Assembly: GCA_021741355.1 (NCBI GenBank)
Contig: JAIOXZ010000004.1
Span: forward strand, 124,001 to 188,000
Source: Caulobacter sp.
Lineage (GTDB): Bacteria; Pseudomonadota; Alphaproteobacteria; Caulobacterales; Caulobacteraceae
DNA: 64,000 nucleotides
Direction: 5' to 3'
Positions 47,249-56,127 of the stretch are shown in pieces. How positions within the stretch are numbered: the first letter of the stretch is position 1; each line of letters begins with the position of its first letter. Below the pieces are notes generated by a model. That model ran no database searches and had not been told where the DNA came from. It saw only the letters and a program-made list of their open reading frames with translations. The position numbers were made by a program, and so were the translations under genes.

Positions 47249-48445
47249 GTGATCCAGGCCAGCCGCCGTCGTTTCCTCACCGGAGCCGGCGCCTTCGGCG
47301 GCGCGGGACTGGCCGGCTGCGCGACGATCACCCCGGCTCCGGCCCGACCCTCGACCCCGACATGGGCGCCGGTCCCGCCGCTCGCGGCCATCCGCGCCGA
47401 GGTCGACCGCATTTCCCGCATCACGGTCTGCGTCCGTCCGTTCCGGGCGGCGGGGCCGCGCCTGGATGTGGAGACCGTCGGCGACAAGCAGGTCGTCCAC
47501 AACTACGGCCACGGCGGCAGCGGCTGGTCACTGTCCTGGGGCTCGGCGATGATCGCGGCGCGCAACGCCCTGGCCGGCGGCGAACGGGAGATCGCGGTCA
47601 TCGGCTGCGGCGCGCTGGGCCTTACGGCCGCCACCGTGCTGCAACAGGCCGGGGCCAGGGTGACGATCTACGCCCGGGAACGGATGTTCGAGGCCCGATC
47701 ATCGCGCGCCACAGGCACCTGGTCGCCGGACTCCCGCATCGCCGCCGTCGGCGCCGTCGCGCCCGGGTTCGCCGACCAGTGGGAACAGATGGCCCGGACC
47801 TCGCACAGGGTCTTCCAGACCTATCTGGGTCTGCCGGGCGATCCTGTCGAATGGACGGATCGCTATTCGCTGTTTGATGGGCCGTCCGGCCAAGGCGGCG
47901 GGCCATCGCAGCCTGACGCGGTGGAGTTTGTCGAGTACGGCAGCCGGGTCCGCGACCTGACGCCCCGGTCCCGCGAACTGGAGGCCGGAAGCCATCCCTT
48001 TCCGACGGCGCGCGCGCGCAAGGGCGCGTCGATGCAGTTCAACATCGCCGCCTATGCGCGGTTGCTGGCCACCGATTTCCTGCTCGGCGGCGGCAGCATC
48101 GAGACCGTGACCTTCCATACGCCGGCCGACCTGGCCGCGCTGAAGCAGAAGGTCGTGGTCAACTGCACCGGCTATGGCGCGCGGGCGCTGTGGAAGGACG
48201 AGTCGATCGTGCCTGTCCGGGGGCAGATCGCCTGGCTGATCCCCCAGCCCGAGGTGAACTACGGCCTCTACTACCGGCGGGTCTCGGTGTTGTCCCGGGA
48301 CGACGGGATGGTGGTGCAGTCCGTCGGATCCTCGGAAATGGCCGGCTACAATATCGACGACGAGACACCCGACCGGGCCGAGGCGGAAGCGGCGGTGAAG
48401 ACCATCGCCGGGCTCTATGCCCGGTTCCCCGCCGCCCGCGCCTGA
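47249..48445 (+). CDS. FAD-dependent D-amino-acid oxidase-family protein, Tat/lipoprotein signal
   Basis: The protein has 398 residues with GTG start at 47249, seven bases after the kinase stop. The N-terminus SRRRFLTGAGAFGGAGLAGCA combines a twin-arginine motif with a lipobox, so the folded flavoprotein may be exported and lipid-anchored. The FAD-binding Rossmann motif is IAVIGCGALGLTAATVLQQAG; later VVNCTGYGARALWKD and PVRGQIAWLI fit the DAAO family. It would oxidise an amine such as a D-amino acid. A typical DAAO is cytoplasmic, so the export signal is unusual. Confidence 0.85.
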   Translation: MIQASRRRFLTGAGAFGGAGLAGCATITPAPARPSTPTWAPVPPLAAIRAEVDRISRITVCVRPFRAAGPRLDVETVGDKQVVHNYGHGGSGWSLSWGSAMIAARNALAGGEREIAVIGCGALGLTAATVLQQAGARVTIYARERMFEARSSRATGTWSPDSRIAAVGAVAPGFADQWEQMARTSHRVFQTYLGLPGDPVEWTDRYSLFDGPSGQGGGPSQPDAVEFVEYGSRVRDLTPRSRELEAGSHPFPTARARKGASMQFNIAAYARLLATDFLLGGGSIETVTFHTPADLAALKQKVVVNCTGYGARALWKDESIVPVRGQIAWLIPQPEVNYGLYYRRVSVLSRDDGMVVQSVGSSEMAGYNIDDETPDRAEAEAAVKTIAGLYARFPAARA

Positions 48446-48459
48446 GCCACAGTGGGCGC

Positions 48460-51348
48460 ATGACGTCCCTCGCCGACCGCCTTTCCCCCTGTGGGCCCGT
48501 AATAGACGTCCGGGCGGCGGAGCGGACGCGAGAGCTGCTGGCGGAGCGGATCGGCGGGGCGGCGTTCGAGACGGCGTGGCCGGCGATGGCGGCGGTGTTC
48601 GGCGCCTCGCCCTATCTCGCCGGACTGGCGCGACGGCGGCACGCGGCCCTGCGCGAGACGCTGGAGCGCGACCCGGACGAGCGGCTGGCGGGCATCCTCG
48701 CCGCCACCCTGGCCGTGGCCGACGAGCCGGACGACGAGCTGGGCCGCAAGGCGCTGCGCGACCTGAAGGCCGACCTGCATCTGCTGACCGCCCTGGCGGA
48801 CCTGGGCGGAGCCTGGGATCTCGACGCCGTGACCGGCGCGCTGGCCCGGTTCGCCGACGCAGCCCTGCATGCCGCCGTCGCCCTGACCGCACGGGCCGAG
48901 ATCGAGCGCGGGCGGCTGGTCGCCGTGGCGCCCGGACCGGCCGGGCCGATCCCCGGGCTGATGATCATCGCCATGGGCAAGCACGGCGCCTTCGAGCTGA
49001 ACTACTCCAGCGATATCGACATCAGCTTCTTCTACGAGCCCGAGCGGTTGCCGCTGGCCGAGGGGGTCGAGGCCGGGGACGTCGCCGTGCGGATCGCCCA
49101 TGGCGTCGCCCGCACGCTGCAGGATCGCACCGCCGACGGCTATGTGTTCCGGGTGGACCTGCGGCTACGGCCTGACCCGTCCTCGACGCCGCCCGCCGTG
49201 CCCGCGCCGGCGGCGTTCGCCTATTACGAATCCGTCGGCCAGAACTGGGAGCGGGCGGCCTTCATCAAGGCGCGCGCGGCGGCCGGAGACATCCCCGCCG
49301 GCGAGGCGTTCCTGGACGAGCTGAAGCCGTTCATCTGGCGCAAGAACCTCGACTTCGCCGCCATCGCGGACATCCATTCGATCAAGCGCCAGATCCATAC
49401 CTACAAGGTCGACGACCGGCTGACCGCCAAGGGCGCGGACCTGAAGCTGGGCCGGGGCGGGATCCGCGAGATCGAGTTCTACGTCCAGACGCAGCAGCTG
49501 ATCCTCGGCGGGCGGCATCCGGATCTGCGCTCGTTCCGCACGCTGGACGGACTGGCCGCGCTGGCTGCCGCCGGCCATGTGACCCCGGGCGCGGCCGAGG
49601 CGCTGTCGAAGGCCTATCGCGAGCTGCGGGCGCTGGAGCATCGCGTGCAGATGCTGGCCGACGACCAGACCCACCGCCTGCCGGAGTCCGACGCTGATCG
49701 CAAACGCGTGGCGGCCCTGTGGGGCATGGACAACCTGCGCAGCTTCGACGCCGCCGTCGGCCGTATCCTGAAAGGCGTCAACGCCATCTACGGTGAGCTG
49801 TTCAAGGGCGAGGAGGAGCTGTCCTCGCGGTTCGGCAGCCTGATCTTCACCGGCGTCGACGACGACCCCGCGACCCTGGCCACGCTCAAGCGGATGGGGT
49901 TCTCCAATCCGCCGCAGGTGTCGCAGACCATCCGCGGCTGGCACCACGGCCGGATCGCCGCGACCCGCACCGAGCGGGGCCGCGAGCTGTTCACCCGGCT
50001 GGCCCCGCGCCTGCTCGACGCCGTGCAGGCGACCGGCGCGCCGGACTCCGCCTTCAACCGCTTCGCCGACTTCTTCGGCGGGCTGTCGTCGGGCGTGCAG
50101 GTGCAGTCGCTGTTCCTGGCCCAACCCCGGCTGTTCGAGCTGATCGTCCAGGTCATGGCCTACGCGCCCCAGCTGGCCCAGACGCTGGCGCGGCGTCCCG
50201 CGGCCCTCGACGCGCTGCTCGACAGCGCCTTCTTCCGGCCGTTCGAGGACGGGCAGGGGGCTGAAGCCTTCCACCAGACGCTGGGCCGGGCGGAAGGGTT
50301 CGAGGAAGTGATGGACGCCGCCCGCCGGGTGCATCGCGAGCAGGCGTTCCGCGTCGGGGTGCAGGTGATGAGCGGCACGGCCAGCGCGGCCCAGGCCGGC
50401 GCCGCCTTCGCCGATCTGGCCGACCTGTGCATCCAGGGCCTGGCCGAGGCCGCCCTCGCTGAAACCGCGCGGCAGGGGGGAGCGTTCGAGGGCGAGGTGG
50501 CCGTGGTCGCGCTGGGCAAGTGCGGCGGCCGCGAGATGACCGCCCGGTCCGACCTCGATCTGATGACGCTCTACCGGTCGGCCGATCCCGCCGGAATGTC
50601 CGCGGTGAAGGGCTGGAGCGCCGACGTCTTCTACGCCCGTTTCACCCAGCGGCTGATCGCGGCCCTGTCGGCGCCGACCGGCGAGGGCGGCCTCTATGAG
50701 GTCGACATGCAGCTGCGGCCGACCGGCAGCAAGGGGCCCGTGGCGGTCAGTCTGAAGGCGTTCGAGACCTACTACGACCGCGAGGCCGAGACCTGGGAGA
50801 TGCTGGCGCTGACGCGGGCGCGGATCGTCTGGTCCAGTTCGGCCGCCTTCGCTGACCAGGCCGCGGGCGCGGTCGAGGCAGCCCTGCGCCGGCCACGCGA
50901 CGCCGCGCGCACCGCCGCGGACGTGCGGGAGATGCGCGCCCTGCTCGAGGCGGAACGGCCGCCGTCCGGGTTCTGGGATCTCAAGCTGACCCCGGGCGGG
51001 CTGGTGGATGTCGAGTTCGCCGCGCAGCACCTGCAGATCATCCATGCGGCGGCCGGCGGTCCTCTGGCCCACAACACCGGCGAGGCGCTCGCCGCCCTGG
51101 AGGCAGCGGGCCTGGGCGATCCCGCCGCGCTGGCCGATCTGGGCGAGGCCTGGCGGCTGCAGCAGGACCTGTCGCAGCTGCTGAAACTGGCGCTGGAAGA
51201 CAAGGCCGACCCCGACGAGGAGCCGAAGGGACTGCAGGCCCTGCTCGCGCGGGCGGGCGGCGCGCGTAACCTTTCCGACCTGCGAAAACGGCTCACGACG
51301 GCCCGCGACAAGGCGCGCAGGGCCTTCGAGCAACTGACTCGCCCGTGA
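48460..51348 (+). CDS. glnE: bifunctional glutamine synthetase adenylyltransferase/deadenylylase GlnE
   Basis: The protein has 962 residues with two nucleotidyltransferase domains. The N-terminal adenylyl-removing half has GKHGAFELNYSSDIDISFFYEP and RLRPDPSSTPPAVP; the C-terminal adenylyl-transferring half has LGKCGGREMTARSDLDLMTLY and MQLRPTGSKGPVAVS. The first metal-binding motif reads GKHGAFELN where most homologues have GKLGGRELN. It sets glutamine synthetase activity in response to PII. Length agrees with the family. Confidence 0.96.
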   Translation: MTSLADRLSPCGPVIDVRAAERTRELLAERIGGAAFETAWPAMAAVFGASPYLAGLARRRHAALRETLERDPDERLAGILAATLAVADEPDDELGRKALRDLKADLHLLTALADLGGAWDLDAVTGALARFADAALHAAVALTARAEIERGRLVAVAPGPAGPIPGLMIIAMGKHGAFELNYSSDIDISFFYEPERLPLAEGVEAGDVAVRIAHGVARTLQDRTADGYVFRVDLRLRPDPSSTPPAVPAPAAFAYYESVGQNWERAAFIKARAAAGDIPAGEAFLDELKPFIWRKNLDFAAIADIHSIKRQIHTYKVDDRLTAKGADLKLGRGGIREIEFYVQTQQLILGGRHPDLRSFRTLDGLAALAAAGHVTPGAAEALSKAYRELRALEHRVQMLADDQTHRLPESDADRKRVAALWGMDNLRSFDAAVGRILKGVNAIYGELFKGEEELSSRFGSLIFTGVDDDPATLATLKRMGFSNPPQVSQTIRGWHHGRIAATRTERGRELFTRLAPRLLDAVQATGAPDSAFNRFADFFGGLSSGVQVQSLFLAQPRLFELIVQVMAYAPQLAQTLARRPAALDALLDSAFFRPFEDGQGAEAFHQTLGRAEGFEEVMDAARRVHREQAFRVGVQVMSGTASAAQAGAAFADLADLCIQGLAEAALAETARQGGAFEGEVAVVALGKCGGREMTARSDLDLMTLYRSADPAGMSAVKGWSADVFYARFTQRLIAALSAPTGEGGLYEVDMQLRPTGSKGPVAVSLKAFETYYDREAETWEMLALTRARIVWSSSAAFADQAAGAVEAALRRPRDAARTAADVREMRALLEAERPPSGFWDLKLTPGGLVDVEFAAQHLQIIHAAAGGPLAHNTGEALAALEAAGLGDPAALADLGEAWRLQQDLSQLLKLALEDKADPDEEPKGLQALLARAGGARNLSDLRKRLTTARDKARRAFEQLTRP

Positions 51349-51410
51349 GGCGACGGAACGCTGATCAGACGGCGTTCAATCTGTGGGGCGTATCAAGGAG
51401 TATCTGACCC

Positions 51411-51848
51411 ATGAAGACGATCACACTCGCCGCCGTTCTGCTGACCCTCTCCGCCGGCGCGGCCCTCGCCCAGGGCGCCCCCGGCGCCCGGATGGACGTG
51501 AACGGCGACGGCAAGGTCACCAAAGGCGAGTTCACGAACGCCCGCGTGACGATGATGATGCGCGCTGACGCCAACAAGGACGGCAAGCTGAGCAAGGCCG
51601 AGCTTGAGACCGGCATGTCCGCCATGCGCAAGGGCGGCGCCGCCGCCGGCAAGGGCAAGGGCGGCGGCATGATGTTCGGCATGATGGACGGCAACAAGGA
51701 TGGCTTCCTAACCCGGGCGGAAATCGAGAAGATGATCGAGCGCCGCTTCCAGCGCATCGACGTCAATGGCGACGGCGCGTTGAGCTCCAGCGAGATGGCG
51801 GCGATGCCTGGCGGCCAGATGGGCGGCGGGGGTGGCGGCGGCCGTTGA
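51411..51848 (+). CDS. secreted EF-hand calcium-binding protein
   Basis: The protein has 145 residues. Signal peptide MKTITLAAVLLTLSAGAALA, then four EF-hand loops: DVNGDGKVTKGE, DANKDGKLSKAE, DGNKDGFLTRAE and DVNGDGALSSSE, separated by a Gly/Lys-rich, methionine-rich linker. It ends in a poly-Gly run (GGGGGGGR). It likely binds Ca2+ in the periplasm. The stop overlaps the first possible start of the sigma factor gene (TTGA), suggesting an operon with the sigma/anti-sigma genes. Confidence 0.9.
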   Translation: MKTITLAAVLLTLSAGAALAQGAPGARMDVNGDGKVTKGEFTNARVTMMMRADANKDGKLSKAELETGMSAMRKGGAAAGKGKGGGMMFGMMDGNKDGFLTRAEIEKMIERRFQRIDVNGDGALSSSEMAAMPGGQMGGGGGGGR

Positions 51849-52453
51849 TCTCCAGACTTGCCAGACGGCGGGCCGGGGCGCGCGCTGGCGGTGTGGAGAG
51901 GCCATTGGCGACCGACGGCGATCCGGACCAGGAGCTGATAGCGCGCGTCGGGCGCGGCGATCCGGCGGCTATCCAAGCGCTGGTGGCTCGCAAGCTCCCG
52001 CGCATGCTGCAGCTCGCCCACCGCATGCTGAACGACGCCGCCGAGGCGGAGGACGTGGCCCAGGAGACGTTCGTGCGGGCCTGGAAGCAGGCGCCGACCT
52101 GGCAGCCCGGGGCGGCGCGGTTCGATACCTGGCTGCATCGGGTGGCGCTGAATCTCTGCTACGACCGACTCCGTCGACGGCGAGAAGTGGCGATGGCCGA
52201 ACCGCCGGAGCAGGTCGATACCGGACCGGCCGCCGACCGTGGGCTGCTCGCCCGGGACACCGGCCGCTGCGTATCGGCCGCACTGGCCGAGCTTCCGGAC
52301 CGGTAGCGCGAAGCCGTGACGCTGTGCCACTACCAGGAACTGACCAATATCGAGGCCGCCGCCCTGATGGGCGTGACGGTGGATGCGCTGGAAAGCCTGC
52401 TGGCGCGGGGGCGACGGGCCCTGCGCGCCGCGCTGGCGGACCTGAGGGAGTAG
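51845..52453 (+). pseudogene. ECF sigma factor gene with in-frame amber stop
   Basis: Region 2 is intact: ELIARVGRGDPAAIQALV, EAEDVAQETFVRAWKQAP, RFDTWLHRVALNLCYDRLRRRRE. At 52304-52306 a TAG interrupts ELPDR*REAVTLCHYQEL exactly where family members have glutamine (CAG). The same frame runs on for 48 sense codons through region 4 (TNIEAAALMGVTVDALESLLARGRRALR) to TAG at 52451, five bases before the next gene. One base change explains it, so the gene is newly broken, read through, or a sequencing error. The start is uncertain: TTG 51845, GTG 51890 or TTG 51905. Confidence 0.85.
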
Positions 52454-52457
52454 GACG

Positions 52458-52877
52458 ATGAACCTGGACCGTTTCCAGACCCTGGCTGATGCGTTTGGCG
52501 GATCGATCACCCGCTGGCCCGTGGATGTGCAGGACGCGGCGTTCGCCTTCACCGCGGCGTCTCCGGACGAGGCGGCGCTCGCGCTGGCCGCGGCGCGGGA
52601 CCTGGACGAGGCCCTCGATGGCGCCGAGCGGCTCTTGCCCGGCGCGGCGCTTCGCCAGCGGATCATTGACGCCGCGCCGAAGACCCGCCGGCCGATGCGT
52701 ACGCCGTTCCAGCGCTGGCTGGCCGCCGCCGGTGTCGGCGCGGGACTGGCGGCCGCCACAGCGGCTGGGCTGATCGCCGGGGTCAATCTGTCCGCGGCCA
52801 GCGCCGGCGAGGACGCCCTGCTGATTGCAGCAGCCTACAGTTCCGGGCTGGTGCTTGACGAAGGAGACGCCTCTTGA
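52458..52877 (+). CDS. probable membrane-anchored anti-sigma-like protein
   Basis: The protein has 139 residues. Cytoplasmic helical part (NLDRFQTLADAFGGSITRWPVDVQDAAFAF, DLDEALDGAERLLPGAALRQRIIDAA), one membrane segment (AAAGVGAGLAAATAAGLIAGV), and a short outer tail. Size, topology and position between an ECF sigma gene and a CnrX-like sensor gene suggest an anti-sigma factor (CnrY role). It starts five bases after the sigma frame and overlaps the next gene by four bases. Confidence 0.72.
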   Translation: MNLDRFQTLADAFGGSITRWPVDVQDAAFAFTAASPDEAALALAAARDLDEALDGAERLLPGAALRQRIIDAAPKTRRPMRTPFQRWLAAAGVGAGLAAATAAGLIAGVNLSAASAGEDALLIAAAYSSGLVLDEGDAS

Positions 52878-53416
52878 CCCAACGTCGTCTGACGATCGCG
52901 CTGCTGGTATCGCTGGCGTTGAACCTGTTCCTCGTTGGACTGGGTGTCGGGGCCTGGGCGCTGGGACCGAGGCTGATGCAGCCGTCGCCCGTCGTGGTCC
53001 AGGGCCCCGGACGCGCGCCGCTGCCCTTCTGGGCCAGCGCCCGCGCGCTGTCGCCGCAATACCGGCCGGCCTTCAGCGCCATGCTGCGCGGGGCGCTGGC
53101 GGATACGGTGGGCGATATCCGGGAAGCCCGGAAGATCAAGCGCCAGGCCTTTGACGCCATGTCGTCGGGAGATTTCGACGCCGGCAGGGTGACCGCAGAA
53201 CTGGACCGCGCGCGAACCCTCGAGTTCGGCGCCCGTGCGCGGCTGGAGCGCGACATGCTCGCCTTCTCGGCCACCCTGCCGCTCGAAGAGCGGGCGAACC
53301 TCGCCGAAGCCATGCGGGGCGCCATGACCCAGATGGTCAACCCGCGCTTCCAGCGTCAGTGGGAGGGCCGGCCGGCCGCTCCGCAGGCGCCGACAGACCC
53401 GCGACCGGCGGAGTAG
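52874..53416 (+). CDS. periplasmic heavy-metal sensor-like protein (CnrX/CpxP type)
   Basis: The protein has 180 residues. N-terminal membrane anchor (LTIALLVSLALNLFLVGLGVGAWAL), then a periplasmic four-helix region: LSPQYRPAFSAMLRGALADTVGDIREARKIKRQAFDAM, FDAGRVTAELDRARTLE, LPLEERANLAEAMRG. This resembles CnrX-like sensors, though few metal-binding His/Met residues are evident. It probably signals through the upstream membrane protein to the sigma factor. Confidence 0.8.
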   Translation: MTQRRLTIALLVSLALNLFLVGLGVGAWALGPRLMQPSPVVVQGPGRAPLPFWASARALSPQYRPAFSAMLRGALADTVGDIREARKIKRQAFDAMSSGDFDAGRVTAELDRARTLEFGARARLERDMLAFSATLPLEERANLAEAMRGAMTQMVNPRFQRQWEGRPAAPQAPTDPRPAE

Positions 53417-53418
53417 CG

Positions 53419-55947
53419 TCAGGCCGCGATCACGCCCTGCAGGCGGCGGATCGGCAGGATGAAGCTGACGGTCGTGCCCTCGCCGGGCGTGCTTTCCAGT
53501 TCCAGCGCGCCTTCGTGCAGCTCGATCAGGGACTTGGTCAGGGCGAGGCCCAGGCCGGTGCCCTGGGTGGTCTTGCTGTGCTGGCTCTCGACCTGCTCGA
53601 ACGGCTGGGCGAGGCGCGAGAGGTCGTCCTTGCTGATGCCGATGCCGGTGTCGGTCACCGAGACGCGGACGCGCTCGCCGAGCGTGTCCTGGCGGACCTC
53701 GGCGCGCACCGTCACGCGACCGCCGCGCGGGGTGAACTTGATCGCGTTGCTCAGCAGGTTCAGCAGCACCTGTTTGACCGCGCGATAGTCGGCCTCGATC
53801 TCCGGCAGGAACGGGAAGTCGACAGAGAGGAACAGACCGGCCGCATCGGCGCGATTGCGCACCAGCCGCACGGCGTCCTCGGTGACCTCCTCGAGGTTCA
53901 GCGGCTCGAACTTGAGGTTCATCTTGCCGGCCTCGATCTTCGACATGTCGAGGATGTCGTTGATCAGCGCCAGCAGGTGCTGGCCGCTGTTGTGGATGTC
54001 GCCCGCGTACTCCTTGTAGCGCGGGTCGCCGAGCGGGCCGTACATCTCGGCGATCATGATCTCGCTGAAGCCGTTGACGGCGTTCAGCGGCGTGCGCAGC
54101 TCGTGGGACATGTTGGCGAGGAACTCGCTCTTGGCCTTGTTGGCGGCCTCGGCGCGGACCTTCTCGTTCTCGTACTTGCGGGCCAGCTCGGCGAGCTGCT
54201 CCTGGCTGCGTTCCAGACTGACCACCGCGTTCTGGAGCTGCTCCTCGTTGAGGCGGCGCACCTCTTCCTGCGCCTTCACGGCGGAAATATCGGTGGCGGT
54301 CATGACCAGCCCGCCCTCGGCGGTGCGCCGCTCCGAAATCTGCACCCAGCGGCCGTCGTTGAGTTCGGCCTCGCGGATGCCGCGGGCGCCCTCGGGGCCG
54401 GCGATCTCCTGCTTGATCGCCAGCTGGACAAAACGGTTCACGTGATCGCGGGCGGCGCCGGGCTTGAGCACCTTCGGCTCAAGATTGAAGACGCTGCGGT
54501 AGTTGCGGTTGCACAGCAGCAGCCGGCCTGAGCGATCCCAGAGGACAAAGGCTTCGGAAACGCTCTCGATGGCGTCGCGAAGGCGGTTCTCGGCGGCCTG
54601 GGCGCGGGCCTGGGCGAGGCGTTCCTCGGTCACGTCGAGCGCTACGCCGATGATCCGGTGGAAACCGTCCTCGCCGGCCTGGCCGAGACCCTGCCCCCGG
54701 GCGTCGATCCAGATCGACTTGCCGCCTTGGCGATCGGGAACACGGAAGGACACATCGAAGGCGCCGAAGCTGGCCGCATGGGCGAGGGCCTGGCGAACCC
54801 GCTCGCGGTGATCGGGCGCGACCCGGTCGAGCACCTCCTGGCCGCCGACCACGCCGCCGCCGCCCCAGCCGAAGATGACGCCGGTGACGTCGGACATGAA
54901 CACCTGGTCGTTGACCAGATCCCATTCCCAGATGCCGCACCGCGCCGCTTCGACCGCCATGCGGAAGCGTTGCTCGCTTTCGAAAAAGGCCCGCTGGCCG
55001 GCGTCGGCCTTGCGGCTCTGGGAGAACAGCAGCAGCGCCAGCGCGATGCCGATACCCAGGGGCACCAGCAAGGAGACGATGCCGTCGATCCGCGCCTCGT
55101 TGGCCTGCATCACGCTGATCGGCGCGGCCGCGGCCATGACCACCAGCAAGCCGCCGACGACCGGACGGCTGGCGACATCCACGATGCCGCCGTTCGGCTG
55201 ACGGCCGCGCACCAGCACGTCCGGGCGAAGGTCGGACAGCGCCAGACCAAAGGCCTCCCGCGCGGTCGAGGCCTGGGCGGCGCCACCCGGCCCGGTGCTG
55301 ACCATCAGGCGACCGTCCGCCGTGGCCCCGGCGGAAGAGCCTGCGTCGGCGGGGCCTGTCGGCAGTCTGGCCCGGTCCTCGGCCGTCAGGATGACCGCGC
55401 GACCCGGCACGACGCGGGCGATGTAGAGACGTTGCGGGTCGCCGGCCGCCGTGCCGACCCACAGGCTGTGACCCGAGGCCTCCGCCTGCCGGGCCGCTCC
55501 CTTCCAGTCAGCGCCGTCAGCCCGTCCGGACGCGGCGGCCACGGTCTCGCCCGTGACGACAGCGGCGGCGGCGACGCCAGGGCCGGCCGCGCGCAGGGCG
55601 CCTTCAGCCGCGTCGATCGGACGGTCCGGGGATCGGTTCAGAAGCTCATAACCCGCAGCCAGCCCGCCATTGCGCTGGGCGATGCGCGCGTCGAGGCGGG
55701 CGGCGAGGATCTGGGCGGTGGCGTCCGGTCCGCCGGCGCCGTCCTTCGACACCCAGCCGCGCTGAAGCCGCATGACGCCGAAGGCCGTGTAGACGCCCAG
55801 CAGCACAACCGCCGCCAGGATGACGATGCGTACGAAGGCGCCGGACGAAGCACGGTTCTTCGACGCGGCAAAGGATGGCTCGCCGGCTACTGCTGCCTTG
55901 CGACGCTTGCCCGCCAACCTCAGTCCCCAAATATCCGAGTCAGTCAC
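53419..55947 (-). CDS. pleC: PAS-containing sensor histidine kinase, PleC-like
   Basis: The protein has 842 residues with a GTG start. A basic cytoplasmic tail, membrane helix (~40-60), a ~230-residue periplasmic domain, a second helix (~295-315), two PAS domains (~330-450 and ~460-570), HisKA with His615 (LANMSHELRTPLNAV), HATPase (NLLSNAIKFTPRGG, DTGIGIS, QGTGLGLALT). Length, layout and the HisKA/HATPase text match Caulobacter PleC as I remember it (842 aa, His610). PleC dephosphorylates DivK/PleD at the swarmer pole. A close paralogue cannot be excluded. Confidence 0.75.
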   Translation of the reverse strand: MTDSDIWGLRLAGKRRKAAVAGEPSFAASKNRASSGAFVRIVILAAVVLLGVYTAFGVMRLQRGWVSKDGAGGPDATAQILAARLDARIAQRNGGLAAGYELLNRSPDRPIDAAEGALRAAGPGVAAAAVVTGETVAAASGRADGADWKGAARQAEASGHSLWVGTAAGDPQRLYIARVVPGRAVILTAEDRARLPTGPADAGSSAGATADGRLMVSTGPGGAAQASTAREAFGLALSDLRPDVLVRGRQPNGGIVDVASRPVVGGLLVVMAAAAPISVMQANEARIDGIVSLLVPLGIGIALALLLFSQSRKADAGQRAFFESEQRFRMAVEAARCGIWEWDLVNDQVFMSDVTGVIFGWGGGGVVGGQEVLDRVAPDHRERVRQALAHAASFGAFDVSFRVPDRQGGKSIWIDARGQGLGQAGEDGFHRIIGVALDVTEERLAQARAQAAENRLRDAIESVSEAFVLWDRSGRLLLCNRNYRSVFNLEPKVLKPGAARDHVNRFVQLAIKQEIAGPEGARGIREAELNDGRWVQISERRTAEGGLVMTATDISAVKAQEEVRRLNEEQLQNAVVSLERSQEQLAELARKYENEKVRAEAANKAKSEFLANMSHELRTPLNAVNGFSEIMIAEMYGPLGDPRYKEYAGDIHNSGQHLLALINDILDMSKIEAGKMNLKFEPLNLEEVTEDAVRLVRNRADAAGLFLSVDFPFLPEIEADYRAVKQVLLNLLSNAIKFTPRGGRVTVRAEVRQDTLGERVRVSVTDTGIGISKDDLSRLAQPFEQVESQHSKTTQGTGLGLALTKSLIELHEGALELESTPGEGTTVSFILPIRRLQGVIAA

Positions 55948-56127
55948 CCCGTAGGGGGAATCTTAGGGGCGCGGAGTCCCGCCGTCACGGACCAATGGCG
56001 ATTTCTCCCCAGTCTGAGTCACATGGCCGCGGATCGTGGTTCGGCGGACTCACCCGGCGGACCCTTCGGGTGGTGTTTCCGCCGCAATCGCCTAGAGAGG
56101 GACGCCCGCCGCGAGGTCCCCGACTCC

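Noticed and set aside
45055..47502. An 815-residue reverse open frame over the second two-component pair
   Set aside because: Shadow of well-formed regulator and kinase genes; no domain of its own.
54658..56127. Upstream extension of the EamA frame
   Set aside because: It only reflects the absence of stops antisense to the PleC-like kinase; the real start is the ATG at 56128.
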